DNA from: [Phialemoniopsis] sp. UDSM-2020
Taxonomy: Eukaryota; Ascomycota; Sordariomycetes; Thyridiales; Thyridiaceae
Assembly: GCA_018873225.1 (NCBI GenBank)
Contig: JAEILZ010000007.1
Span: forward strand, 620,001 to 684,000
DNA: 64,000 nt
Direction: 5' to 3'
Shown here: piece after piece, positions 43,301 through 56,952 of the stretch
Layout: each line of letters begins with the position of its first letter
Numbering within the stretch: position 1 is the stretch's first letter
Made by a program: the position numbers and the translations under genes
Notes under the pieces: model-generated
Database searches by the model: none
What the model was told of the DNA's origin: nothing
The model's input: only the letters and a program-made list of their open reading frames with translations

Positions 43301-45860
43301 TATTTTTTTATTATAAGACTACTTTTAAGTTATTAATTTTATAATATATTTTATAATAATTTAATTTTAATTTAATCTTTTTAATTTTTAAAAAGTTATT
43401 AAATCTTTTTAAAAATTTAAAAATTAATAAAAATTATTATTTTCTTTTTTTAATAAAATTTCTAATATTATTAAATTAAAAATTAAAAATTAAAAATTAA
43501 AAAATAATATTATAATTATATTATTTATTAATAACTTAATATTTAAATATAATATTAAATATTTAAAATTCTTTATTTTAATAATTTAAAGAATAGTTTT
43601 TTTAAATAATTAATATTATTAAAATTAATTAAAGATTTATTATTATAATCTTTTAATAATTCTTTTATAAAATTAAAAGTTTTTTAAAGTTTATTTTTAA
43701 ATTTATAAGATTTATTTTTATAATTTAATAATTTTAAAAATATTAAAATCTTTTATAAAGAATTAAATATAATTAATTTTTTATTATTTTTATTATAATT
43801 CTTTAAATTAAAAAACTTATTTTTTATAAATTTAATATTTTTTATAATAATTATCTTTTTCTTTTTAAATAATTATATTTATTATATATTAAAAGCTTTA
43901 TATCTTATAAAATATTTAATATAATTATATTTAAAATATTTTATTATTATAAATATTATAAAGTTTTTATAATTATTTTTAAAATAATATCTTTTTAATT
44001 TATATTTCTTAATATAATAAAATAATAATTAATTTTTATTTTTTATAATTTTTAAGTTTTTTTTATAATTTTTTATTTATTATTTAATATACTTTTTTAA
44101 AAACTTTTATTTATTATATAATTATAATAATCTATTAAAAAGATATATTATTATTATATAAGCTTTAAAAATAAAATCTTTTAAAAATCTTTTATTTTTA
44201 AAGATAATTAAAATTATTATTTTAATTATTTTTTTAATTTATTTAATTTTTTTATTAAAATAATAAATTATTAATAATAATAATTTTTATATTATATCTT
44301 TTTTATAATATTATTTTATAATAATATTAATTAAAATTAGTTTATTATTATAATATTATTTTAAAATAATTAAATTATATTTATTAAAGAATTAAAATAA
44401 AATTCCTATTAGTATTAAAAGTTAAAATAATAATAATATATTAATAGTATTATATTTTTAATATATATATATAATATAAATTTAAATTTTAAAGGTAATA
44501 TAATATAAAAAGAATAAAATTCCTATAAAAAGAAAAAAAAAAAAAAATTTAATTTATTATTAATATTATTATTTAATTAAATTTATTATATTATATTATT
44601 ATTTTATTATTTCTCTTTATCTTATTTATAATACTTCTTTTTAATATTTTAAATTTTTTATATAAATCTTTTTAAAAAGATAAACTATTAAAAATAATAA
44701 TAACCTTTTTATATTTATATATTACTATAGTTATAACCTAGTAATTATAAGAATTATTAATTTAAGTTAATATATAAATATTAAAGTTTTTCTTTATAAT
44801 TTAAAGAAGTAATAAGAATATATTAAAAGTAATTATTTTTAAAGTTAATTTTAAGTTTTTAATAATTTTAAAAAAGAAAAAATAATAAATTAATAAGATA
44901 ATCTTATAAAGAAAAATAGCTTTTTATTTATAAATAAAATATATTAAATTAAAATAATTATAATATAATAAAATTAAAATAGTTTTAATAGTTTTTTTAT
45001 TTTTTAATTTAATATATTTTATTATTATACTTTTTTTATTTAAATTTCTTTTTTTATTAATATTAAAATATTAAAAAAAGAATTATTAAATTTTAAAAGG
45101 TTTTTTATTTAATTATTAATATTACTTTTAAATATAATTTTAATATTTTTATAATAATAATAATAAAATAATATATATAATATATTATTTAAAAGATATA
45201 TTAAAAGTTAATTAGTTATAATATTTAATAATAAATAATAATAAAAAAACTTATATATTTAAAGTTATTTTATAATAAAAATTTAAAGAATTTCTTTATA
45301 ATTAACTATTAAATTTAAAAATTTAAATAATTATTATATTAATATAATTAATTTATATTATTTAAAGCTATTATAAATAAATAATTAATTTTATAAAGTA
45401 TTATAAAAATATTAAAATAAAACTTTTAAAAAGCTAATTAAAAGCTTTTTAAATAATTATTATATTTTATAAGTTTTAATTTGATTTATATATTATTATT
45501 AACTTATAAATATTATTTTTTATTATTTATTATTAATTAATTATTATAATAAAATAAATAAAAAATTTTTAAAAAAACTTTATCTCTTTTTAATTACTTT
45601 AAAAATTTAATAAAATTATTATAAAAATATTATATTTTTTTATTAGTATTTATTATTAATATAATTAATAAAATTATTATATATTTAAATATTTAAAATA
45701 AAAAGTTTTTTTAATTTTAATAATTCTTATTATAATAAATAAATCTTATAATAAAAATAATATATAATTATAATATTATATTTATAATTAAAAAGAATAT
45801 TATATAATTAATTATTTTAATATAATATATTAATATTATAAAAAAAAAATTATATTATAA

Positions 45861-46084
45861 TATTAAAAGATTATAATAAATTAAATAGAATAAAATAAAT
45901 AAGATATTTAATAATATTTAATAATATTTAATAATAAAATTAAATCTTAAAGATTTAAAAATTTTAAAAGAGATTACTATTAATATCTTTTTTAATTATT
46001 AGTAATTTATTAGTAGTTTTATAATAATAGGTTTTTAATATTAAGATATTATTATTTAAAGAGATTTATATTTTTATTATAATA
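45861..46084. repeat. Left LTR of the outer element
   Basis: Aligns almost without gaps with 60196-60420, for example the shared phrase AATCTTAAAGATTTAAAA; differences are mostly A/G and C/T transitions. Confidence 0.75.
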
Positions 46085-49000
46085 ATTATTCTTTCTTTAA
46101 TATAAAGCTTATTTTAAGGCTATAAAGTTATTATAGCTCTATTTATACTAATTTATAATAGATTTATTTAATATTATTATTATAATATTATTAAATTATA
46201 TTATAAAAATATTATTAATTTAGTTTTTTTAAATTATTTTTTATTTATTAGATATATAAATATAATTAATTAATATACTTTATTTATAAATATATATTTT
46301 ATTTAGTTTTATTATTAATTAGATATAAATAAATTTTTTTTTTTTTTAAATTTTATTTTTTTTTTTTTTCTTTTTTTTAAATTAAATTTATTATTTTTTA
46401 ACTCTTTTTTAAATTCTTTTAATAAGTTTACTTTTTTTATTTTACTATTAATTTAATTCTTTTTTATAATTAATAAGCTATTAAAATAATATTACTTTTT
46501 ATTTTTTATAAATAAGCTTATATAATTTACTTTTATTATATTCTTAATATTTATAATTTAATTAATAATAATACTTTTTTAGTTATATATTATTATAATA
46601 TTAGTATTACTATTTATTATAATTATTATATTTCTATTAAGAATATTTATTTTTTAATATATTTTTATTTTATTTCTTTTTTTTTATTAAATTATTAATA
46701 ATTTATAAATTATCTTTATAATAGTTAGAAATTAAAAGAATATATAGTTTATTATTAATTAATATTTAATTTTAAATAATATTAAGATTTTAAGTAGTAT
46801 ATATTTAATATAGTTTTAATAGTAATTTAATATTAATTTTTTAGCTATTATTATTAATATTTAAACTTAATTTTAATTTTTATTAGCTTTTTAATTTATT
46901 AATTTTTTTTTAATTATAAATTAAAGCTAATTTAATATTACTCTTTTTATTTATCTTTAAAATATAAAGAATATTAAGAAGTTCTATTAATTTATTATTA
47001 ATATTTTAAATATAAAAAAAAAGACTTTTATAAATAATTTAATATTAATTTATATTTATTTATAGCTAATTAAGATTTAAACTATTTATATTAAGTATTA
47101 TATTTTTATTAAAGCTTATTATATTTTTTTTATTATTTACTATAAGATTTCTTTAAGTTTAATTTTTATAAATTATTTTTTTTATTTTTATTTTATTTAT
47201 AATTAACTATTAAATTATTAAAAGAGTAATATTTAAAATTTAATAATTTTTTATTTTTTAGTTAATAACTCTTTTTAGTTTATTTTATTAGCTATTTAGT
47301 ATTATATTTATATTATTTTAAAGATAATTTATATAGATATTAATTAAATTTATAGTTTTAATATTTCTATTAAGAAGATTAATAAGAAGATTTATTTAGT
47401 TTAAATTTTAAAGTAAGTTATTATTATTTTAATATTAATTTAATTTATAATCTTTTTATAAAGAGTAAATAAAAAAAAAATTTATAAATAAAATTTAGTT
47501 TAATTAAACTATTAAATTATTATTAATTTACTAATAATTCTTATTTTATATTATTTAATTTTTATTTTGTATTATTTAACTTTTATTAGAAGGATTTTTA
47601 TATCTTTTTAAGATGTTTTTATCTATATTTAAATATTAAATTATTATTATTTAATATAAAATCTCTTTATAGTTAAGTTTTCTTAAATTATAATTTCTTA
47701 AAAGTTTAAATTATATTTTAAGTATTTTTTATATCTAATATAAGAATTTATTAATTATATTTAAAAAACTAATCTTTCTATTTAATAAGATAGTATATTT
47801 TATCTTTAAATTTTTTATAATCTTATATTTTTTTAATCTTTTATTTTTTTTTATTTTTAATAAGATTTAAAATAGAAAATATCTCTTTTTTATCTTTTTA
47901 AATATTTTATAGCTTTAATAAGAAGATAAAAAATATATTATAAAGCTATTTATATTTAATAGAAAAAGTTAATTAATATATCTATAAATTAATTTTTATA
48001 ATAATTTAAAAAGAATTAATAAATTTAAGTTTAAATTTTATATTATTCTCTTTAAGATATAAATTCTAAGTTAATAAGATAATAAAACTTCTTTATTTTA
48101 AGATTTTCTTTTTATACTTTATATTATAATACTTTTCTTTTATAATATTAATTTAAGTTTAATATTCTATAAGTTTATTTTATAAAACTTATAATTTTAG
48201 AATCTTATTAGTAGTATTTAATATTCTTCTTACTATAGTATTAGTTTTAATATTAAATTTAAACTTTATATTATATTTAAAAAGCGTTTTAAAAGATAAT
48301 ATATTAATTATAGTATTTTATATGTAATTATATGCTATTTTAGCTGTATTTAAGAGGTAAAATTAGTAATCTTACTCTTTCTAACTTAAGTAAAAGCTCT
48401 AAAGATACTATTTTAATATTTAATTTATTTATTTTATTTAATTATTAGTTTATAAGTAAAATACTATTAAAAGCTTTTATTTAATATTTATATAATAATA
48501 TAAATTAAATTAAAATTCTAATATAAAGAGACTTTTTTAATTAAATATTATTCTTTATAATAATTTAAACTTTAAATTAATTTACTTATAAATAATTTAA
48601 ATTAACTTAGTAGTATTTAAATTACTTTTTATAGATAAGAATTTATAATATTTAATAAAGTAATTAATTATTATTAAAATTATATTTACTTTCTAAATAT
48701 TTATTTATATAAAAAATAAACTTATAATAAAATTTATATTAATCTATTTTTAAGAATAATTAAGAATTAATAATAACTTAAACTTATTATAAGGCTAATA
48801 CCTTTTAATTATAATATATTAATATATAAAATATTTATAAATATAAATATAAATATTTTATTTAATTTCTTTTTAATAGAATTTATATTAAATAAGTTTT
48901 ATAGTTTAATTAACTTTAAAATAGCCTATAAATAGATTATTATAGTATTAAAAGATAATTTTTAATAATATTAATCTTTTACTAGATATTATTAATTTCT

Positions 49001-49350
49001 TTTTATATATAAAAAGATTATTATTATATAAGGATTATTCTTTAGATACTTTCTTTATTAATATAGTATCTTTTTATATTTATATTATTAGTTTAATATC
49101 TTATAAACATTTTAAAAGTATTTTAAAGTCTTTATTTACTTTTAAATTATTATTAACTTTTTAAATTAAATATTCTTTAATATACTATCTTAGAATTATT
49201 TATTTTTTAATATTAAACTATAAATATTTTAATTTTAAGTTTTTTATATTATTATTTATAAAATAATTAATATATAAATATTTCTAAATATTTAAAATTA
49301 TAAAAATTTATATAACTTTTTTTTATAATAATAAATTATTATATCTTTAA

Positions 49351-49765
49351 AAGTAAATTAAACCTATTAAAACTTTTATTATAACCTTTTTTAAAGCTAA
49401 TTAAAATATATTTACTTATAAAAATATTTTATTATACTTTTTTTTATATAATTAGAAGTAAATTAAATTTAATAAGATCTTTATTATAACTTTCTTTAAA
49501 ACTAATTAGAATATATCTATTTATAAAAGTATTTTATTATACTTTCTTTTATATAATTAAAAGTAAATTAAACCTAATAAGGTTTTTATTATAATCTTTT
49601 TTAAAGTTAATTAAAATATATCTATTTATAAAGATATTTTATTATACTTTTTTTTATATAATTAAAAGTAAATTAAGCTTAATAAGATTTTTATTATAAT
49701 CTTTTTTAAAATTAATTAGAATATATTTACTTATAAAGATATTTTATTATATTTTCTTTTATATT
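49351..49765. repeat. 105-bp tandem repeat, four copies
   Basis: Copies start at 49351, 49456, 49561 and 49666, each with AAGTAAATTAA near the start and TTTTATATAATTA near the end. The period is exactly 105 in all three intervals. The array ends at the left edge of the inner element. It lies inside the outer element. Confidence 0.85.
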
Positions 49766-49768
49766 TAT

Positions 49769-50150
49769 AATAATTCTTTATTTTAAACCTTTAAAGTATT
49801 AAAATAGAATATATATAAGATTTATATTAATAGTAAGTAATAAATATAAAGTAATAATATAAATTAATTAATTATAATTAAAATAATTTTTATTTAAAAA
49901 TATATTATTAAATAAAAATATTTTAAATATTAAAAAGCTATTTAAATAAATATTTAAAGGTAAATATTATTTTATATATATAAATCTTTAGATTATAAAC
50001 CTATTATAATTAATTATTTTTTTATAGTAATTAATTATAATTCTATTATAAGTAATTATTTCTTTAAAGTAATTTTATTTATTTTATTTATCTATTATTT
50101 TTAATTATTTAAATTATCTATTTTATAGTATTTTATCTTAGTTTTATAAT
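49769..50150. repeat. Left LTR of the inner element
   Basis: Direct repeat with 56571-56952. It shares for example TAATTATAATTCTATTATAA and TTTAGATTATAAA. Substitutions are overwhelmingly transitions. Confidence 0.8.
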
Positions 50151-53100
50151 ATAATATTTTTCTTTTAAATTAATATCTTAATAATTTTAATTATTTCTTA
50201 AGATTTAACTTATTAAATCTTAAACTTTTATTATAAATATTAAACTTTTCTTTTAATTCTTTTTATTTCCTTTTAATAATTATATCTTTAAATTATATTA
50301 AAAAATAAAAATTTTAAATATCTTATAATTATAATATTTTACTAAATAAAATTCTATATAATAGCTTTAAAATTATATTATATATATATTATTTTAATTA
50401 TAAGCTAGTTTATAAGATAATTAAAAAAATAAAAAAATATTAAGAATATATTTATTATAATTATTCTTATAATAAAATAAATATTTTTATAAGTATCTAT
50501 ATATATTATTATCTAGTTAATTAAAAAGATAATATATTAATTATAATAATATTCTATATAATTACTAAAATAAAATACTTAAAATAAGAAAAGATAGAAA
50601 TAAAAAAGAAACTTTTAAAATTATTTATATATCTAATTTATTTATAGAAGTAATACTATTTATTTTATAAGAAAGATATAAAAATAATATAATATAATTT
50701 AAAAAATATAAATAAATTAAAGAAATAAAAAAAAAAAAAATTAAAAGCTATTATTAAAATATAATTTATTAATAATTTTAATATAATTAATTAAAATATT
50801 ATTAATTTAAATAATCTAATATTTATTAATATTAAATTTATTAATAGAACTATTAAAGTATCTTTATATAGTATAATAAGTATTTAATAGATTTCTAGGT
50901 ATTTTCTTTATTATTATAGTTTTTTTATTTAATTAAATATTTCTTATTAAATACTTATTATTTAAGTATTTATTTAATTTTATATTCTTTTTTTTTATTT
51001 TTATTTCTATTAATTTATTTAGTTATACTTTTTAAAAGATTAATTTTAATAGGAATATATAAAAAATATTATAAATATATATTAATAATAATAATAATAA
51101 TTTATAATTAGATATTAATATTTTTTATAAAATTTTAAATAATTTTAGTTTTTTATAATTTAATTTATTATTAGATTATTTTATTATAATATTTCTTTAT
51201 AATAAGTAAATTATATCTTCTTTTAAGAAAAATAATCTTTTTATTTTTTTCTAGTTATAATAATATATAATATATTTTTATATAAATTCTAATTTTATTT
51301 TTAAGGATATATATAATTTCTTAAGATATTTTATTTTAAAAATTATAAATTTTATATTAATTTTATTTTATAGCTATTAATAGATTTTAAGTTTTTAATT
51401 ATAATTTATAAAGAATAATAATATTTTTATTATTTTTATTTTAAAATTATTATATATAAATTAAATTAAGAATAATAATTTTATTTAATTATTTTATTTA
51501 TAATTAATATAATTATATAAATAAGTTTTTAGTATTTAATTTAATTATTTAATTTATTTATTAGTTTATAAGTAGTAAATTATTATAAGCTTTTTATTTA
51601 TTTCTAATTATTTTATAAAAGAAATATAGAATTTTAATATAAATATAGTTTCTTTATTAATAATAATCTTATATAATATCTTATAATTAATTATAATAAT
51701 TCTTAAGAAAATAAATATTAATTATTTTATTAAGTATATTTCTTTAAAAAATAAAAAATATATATATTTAATAAGCTTTTTAAGGATTATTAAAATATTA
51801 TTATATTTTATTTTTATTATTAGATTTTTAAATTTTAATAGTTTAATAATAAAATTTATAATAATTAAATATTATAATTTCTTTAGTATTAATATAAATT
51901 ATAATTCTTTATATATTTTATATTTTAATATTTTATTAAGATTATATTATAGATATTCTTTAATAATATTTTTTATAATTTTATTAAGTTATAAAAAGTT
52001 ATATATTTATTAAACTCTTATTATAATTTATATAATTTTTTAATATTTATATACTTTAGTTTTATAAATCTTTTTTATATATTTCTTTTTAAATATTAAT
52101 AATATATAAATATAGTTTTTATATATAATAAAATAATCTTTTATTAATTTATATTTAATAAATAAATTATTTTTATAGTATTAATATATTTTTTATTTCT
52201 TTATATTATTTAATAATATTTATATTTTTATTAAAAATATTTATTATAAAATTCTTTTAAGGATTTTATTTAAATTTATTTATATAATTATTTAAATATT
52301 TATAAATATTTCTTATTTATAATTAAATCTTTAGTTAAATATATTTATTTAATTATTATTTAATTCTTTTTTATATAAGATTTTATAGTTAAATTTAAAA
52401 AGAAATTTTATTTATTTTATTTATTATTTATTAAGTTTTTTAAAAGTAATAAAGTAAGTAAGATTTTTATAATTTATATATATTATAATTAAATATATTA
52501 TTTTATTTAAATATAATTTTTATTTCTTAAAGTACTTAATAATAACTATTAATTTTTTATTATAAATTTAATAATTAAGTTTTAATTTATATAGTTTTTT
52601 AAAGAAAAAGATTATTAAGTATAATATTTTTTTATTATTATATTATTTAAGTTATTCTTTAAAGATATAATTAAATATATTTATTTTAAGTTTATAAAAT
52701 TATTTAAAATCTATAATTTTAATTACTAACTTATTTAAAAGATATTTTTTAATCTTATTAAAGATTTCTTAGTATTTCTTTATCTAGTTAAAGGTCTTAT
52801 TTTTCTTAGTAAAATCTATTAATATAATTATTATTTTATTATATTCTTTTAAGAATTATTTATAATAATTTATAAATCTTAAAAAGAATTAAACTTTTTT
52901 AATATTCTTAGATATTAATTAGTTTTTAATTATTATAAACTTTATTAAATTTATTTATATTTTCTTTAATTAAATTAAATATTTAAAATATACTATTTTT
53001 TATATATAAAATTAGTTTTTATTAAAGTTTACTAATAAATTTACTATTTAAAAATTCTTAAGAACTTTATAAATATATTATTAATATTTCTTTAATATTT

Positions 53101-56100
53101 TAAAGTAAATAAATATATTATTAAGATAAATAATAATAAAATTATTAAAATATTCTTTAAATATATTATAAATTAGATTTTAAAAAGATACTAAGGTATT
53201 TATAAATTTAAAAGGTATAATAAAATATTTAAAATATTTTAAATAGATTTTAAATATAATTTTCTATTTATATTTTTTTTTAATATAAATTAGATTATAA
53301 GTTTCTAATAAGTTTAATATTATAAACTAATTAGTACTATATAATTTATTATATAACTTAATAATTAATAGTAATAAGTATTAGTTTTTAATTATAATAT
53401 TATTAAGTTATTAATAATTAATATATATTTTTTATTTATTATTCTTTTTAAATACTTAAAGGATTAAATATCCTATTAATAATTTAGATAATTAAATAAA
53501 ATCTTTTTAAAAATTCTCTTTTAAATACTTTTTTAATTTCTTAAGTTATAGTTTATTTAAATTATAAATCTTTTAAAACTTAAATATAGTTCTTAATTTT
53601 AATAGTATTTTATAATTATAATATAAATATAATAGTAATACTATTTCTAATTCTAATTAAAATAGCTTTATATATTAGTAATATTCTTTTAATATTATTA
53701 TAATTCTATTAGGTTATTCTTTTTTAATATATAATATAGTTTTATAAACTAATAATTTATATATATTTTATTTTTAAAAAGTTCTATTAATTAAATTCTT
53801 TCTTAATTATTCTTAATATAATTATTTTAATTATATTATTTAGTTAATAAACTAATTAATATATAAATTATTCTATTATAATTATAATATTTCTAATATT
53901 ATATTATAATCTATTATATTTATAATATTTAAAGTTATTAAAATAAATTAAAAAATAACTTAAATAAGAAGTTATATAGTTTTTTAGTTAATTATTCTAT
54001 TATTATATTAGATTTAATTTCTTTCTATTATAAATAATTTATATAAATTCTTCTTATAGATTTATAAAATCTTAAGTTTATTAATTAATTATAAAGAAAT
54101 ATAGTTTTTTTAAGTATTACTATTAATTAATATAATTATTTCTATATTATTAAGTTATATTTTAATTAGTATTAATATATAATTAAAAATAGTTTTTAAA
54201 GTTTTTTATATTTTATTTTTTATTTAATCTCCTAATAAGAATTATATTTATTTTTTAATATTTATTTATTTATTTTTTTATTATAAATTTATTAATAGAT
54301 ATATTTTTATTTTATTATAAAGTTTATTTTATAAGCTTAAAATTTTATTACTTTAGCTTTCTTTTATTAATTATAAACTTTATTATTTTAACCTATTAAA
54401 TTCTAATATTATTTAATATACTTATTTTTTATTAATTTTTTTAAATTCTTTTTAAGTTTTTTTTTTATTTTTTTCTTAATTAGTTTAATTTATTTATAAT
54501 AATTTTCTAAGATTTATTAGTTAAATACTTTTTTATTAATTATTATTTCTATAGATATTATTATTAAGATTTATTTTAAAAATTCTATTTAAAATATTTT
54601 ATAAAGTTATTTTAAAATTTCTCTTTTTATTAATTAATTAAATTTCTTATTAAAATATCTTTCTATAGTCTTATTTAATTAAAGATATATATATATTTAT
54701 TATATTATTTCTACCTTAGAATAATATTATATTTTAAGTTTTTATAAATAATATACTTTATATTATATTATTATATAAATATTAATTATCTTTTCTTTTA
54801 TTATATAAAATAAAAAATAATTAGTTTATATATATAATTCTATATATTTTTTATTATTATTTACTTAATAAACTTCTTAAAATTTTAATTCTTTTTATAA
54901 GTAGATATAAATTTAATAGTCTTTATATTATCTTAATAGAAAGCTATATTTTATTTTTAACTTAAAATATATTAAGTATTTATTATAGATATATATTATT
55001 TAGAATAATTATATATATTTTTTAGTTTTATAATAAAGTTATAGGTTTTTATATAGGTAAATTTTCTATTTTTTTTATTATTTCTTTTAGTTAGCCTTTT
55101 AAAGGCTTTCTTTTATAATTATTATTTATTAATTATTATTTATTAATATAGAATTCTAATACTTCTAAAGTATTTTTAATTATTATTTAGTTTTTTATTT
55201 TTTAAAAATTAATATTATAAGGTTTTCTTTTTTTTTTTTTTACTTTTTAATTTAAATAAGAGTTTATTTTTTATTTTTAATTATTATTTTACTAATAAAT
55301 TTATTAATTTAATTATTATTTTTTTCTATTAGATTCTTAATATATTATTTTATTTTATTCTTTAAGAGATATATTATTCTTAATAGATTTTTAAGATATA
55401 TAATATTTATTATCCTTTTTAAAGTGATTCTTTAATAAATAAATATTTTATTTTTAAAATTATATTATTATATAACTATTACTACTTTAAATTATTCTAT
55501 ATACTTTAGATATTAATTATTATTTTATTTTTCTAAAAAGTATATAATATAATTATTATTATAATATATTATTTAATATTTATTTTTATATTATATTTTC
55601 TATATAATATTTATTTAGTATTTTAATTTTAAGATCTTTTAAAATTTCTTTTTTTAATAATAATTCCTAATAAAATATTCTTTTTTCTTATAATTAAAAT
55701 ACTTTTTAAGCTTTTATTTAGTAGTATTAAACTTTATAAATTCTTTATATTAAGTATTTTCTTATATAGTAATAATCTTTTATTATATTATTTTTTTTTT
55801 TTAATTAGCTTATTTAAAATAAAAAGTTTATAATTATTATTTTTATTTCTTAAGATATTATTTATATAATTAATTATTAATTTATATAGCTATAACTATA
55901 TATTTAAAGAACTTCTTTAGTTAATTTATTTTTATAAGTTTATTTTTAATTTTAGATTTTAATTTATTATAAAATAAGATTATAAAGAGTTTATTATTTT
56001 ATTCTAAGTTAGTTATAATTTATTAGAATTTTATTATATAAGAAATAATTAATTTAACTTATTATAGTTATTATAATTATTATTTAATTAATTTTTTCTT

Positions 56101-56570
56101 ATTAAAATCTCTAAAGGTATTCTTAATTATCTTCTTAAAAATATTAAATCTATTTATAAATAAATTTTATATTTTTTTCTATTAATTAATTATTAACTTT
56201 TTAAGAAAGTTTTACTATATAGATTTAAATTAAATAAATATTTTTTTTTTAAGTTTAATAGCTATAAAGAAAACTTAATTAATAATATATAGAAAATTAT
56301 AATTATATTTCTAAATATAAATATAATATTAAATAAAGAATTTTTATAGATCTTTTTTTTCTTTTAAAAATACTTTAAATATTTTATATTTAATACTTTT
56401 AATATAGATTTATATTATAATAAGCTATTCTTTTAACTACTAAATCTTAGTAATAGTTTATTTTATAGTATAAATTAATTTAAAATTAATTAATTAAAAT
56501 CTTAATATAGTTCCTTCTATATTATTACTTAAAGTATAATTTATTTACTAAATAAGAATATTTAATATAT

Positions 56571-56952
56571 AATAATCTTTTATTTTAAATCCTTAAGATA
56601 TTAGAATAGAATATATATAAAATTTATATTAATAGTAAATAATAAATATAAAATAATAATATAAGTTAATTAATTATAATTAAAATAGTTTTTATTTAAA
56701 GATATATTATTAAGTAAAGATATTTTAAATACTAAAAAACTATTTAAATAGGTATTTAAAGGTAGGTATTACTTTATATATATAGACCTTTAGATTATAA
56801 ATCTATTATAATTAATTATTTCTTTATAATAACTAATTATAATTCTATTATAAGTAATTACTTCTTTAAAGTAATCCTACTTATCTTATTTATTTATTAT
56901 TTTTAATTATTTAAGTTATTTATTTTATAGTATCTTATTTTAGTTTTATAAT
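56571..56952. repeat. Right LTR of the inner element
   Basis: Partner of 49769-50150. It retains more G and C (GGTAGGTATTACTTT, AATCCTACTTATC) than the left copy, so the two LTRs were hit unequally. Confidence 0.8.

Larger units (their letters stand above)
49769..56952. mobile_element. Inner LTR-retrotransposon relic, nested in the outer element
   Basis: About 7.18 kb between direct repeats of some 382 bp at 49769-50150 and 56571-56952. The repeats align without gaps at a constant offset of 6802. The internal part is RIP-saturated and has no readable frame. Its position inside the outer element shows it inserted later. Target-site duplication could not be recognised, as flanks are too AT-rich. 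Confidence 0.75.
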
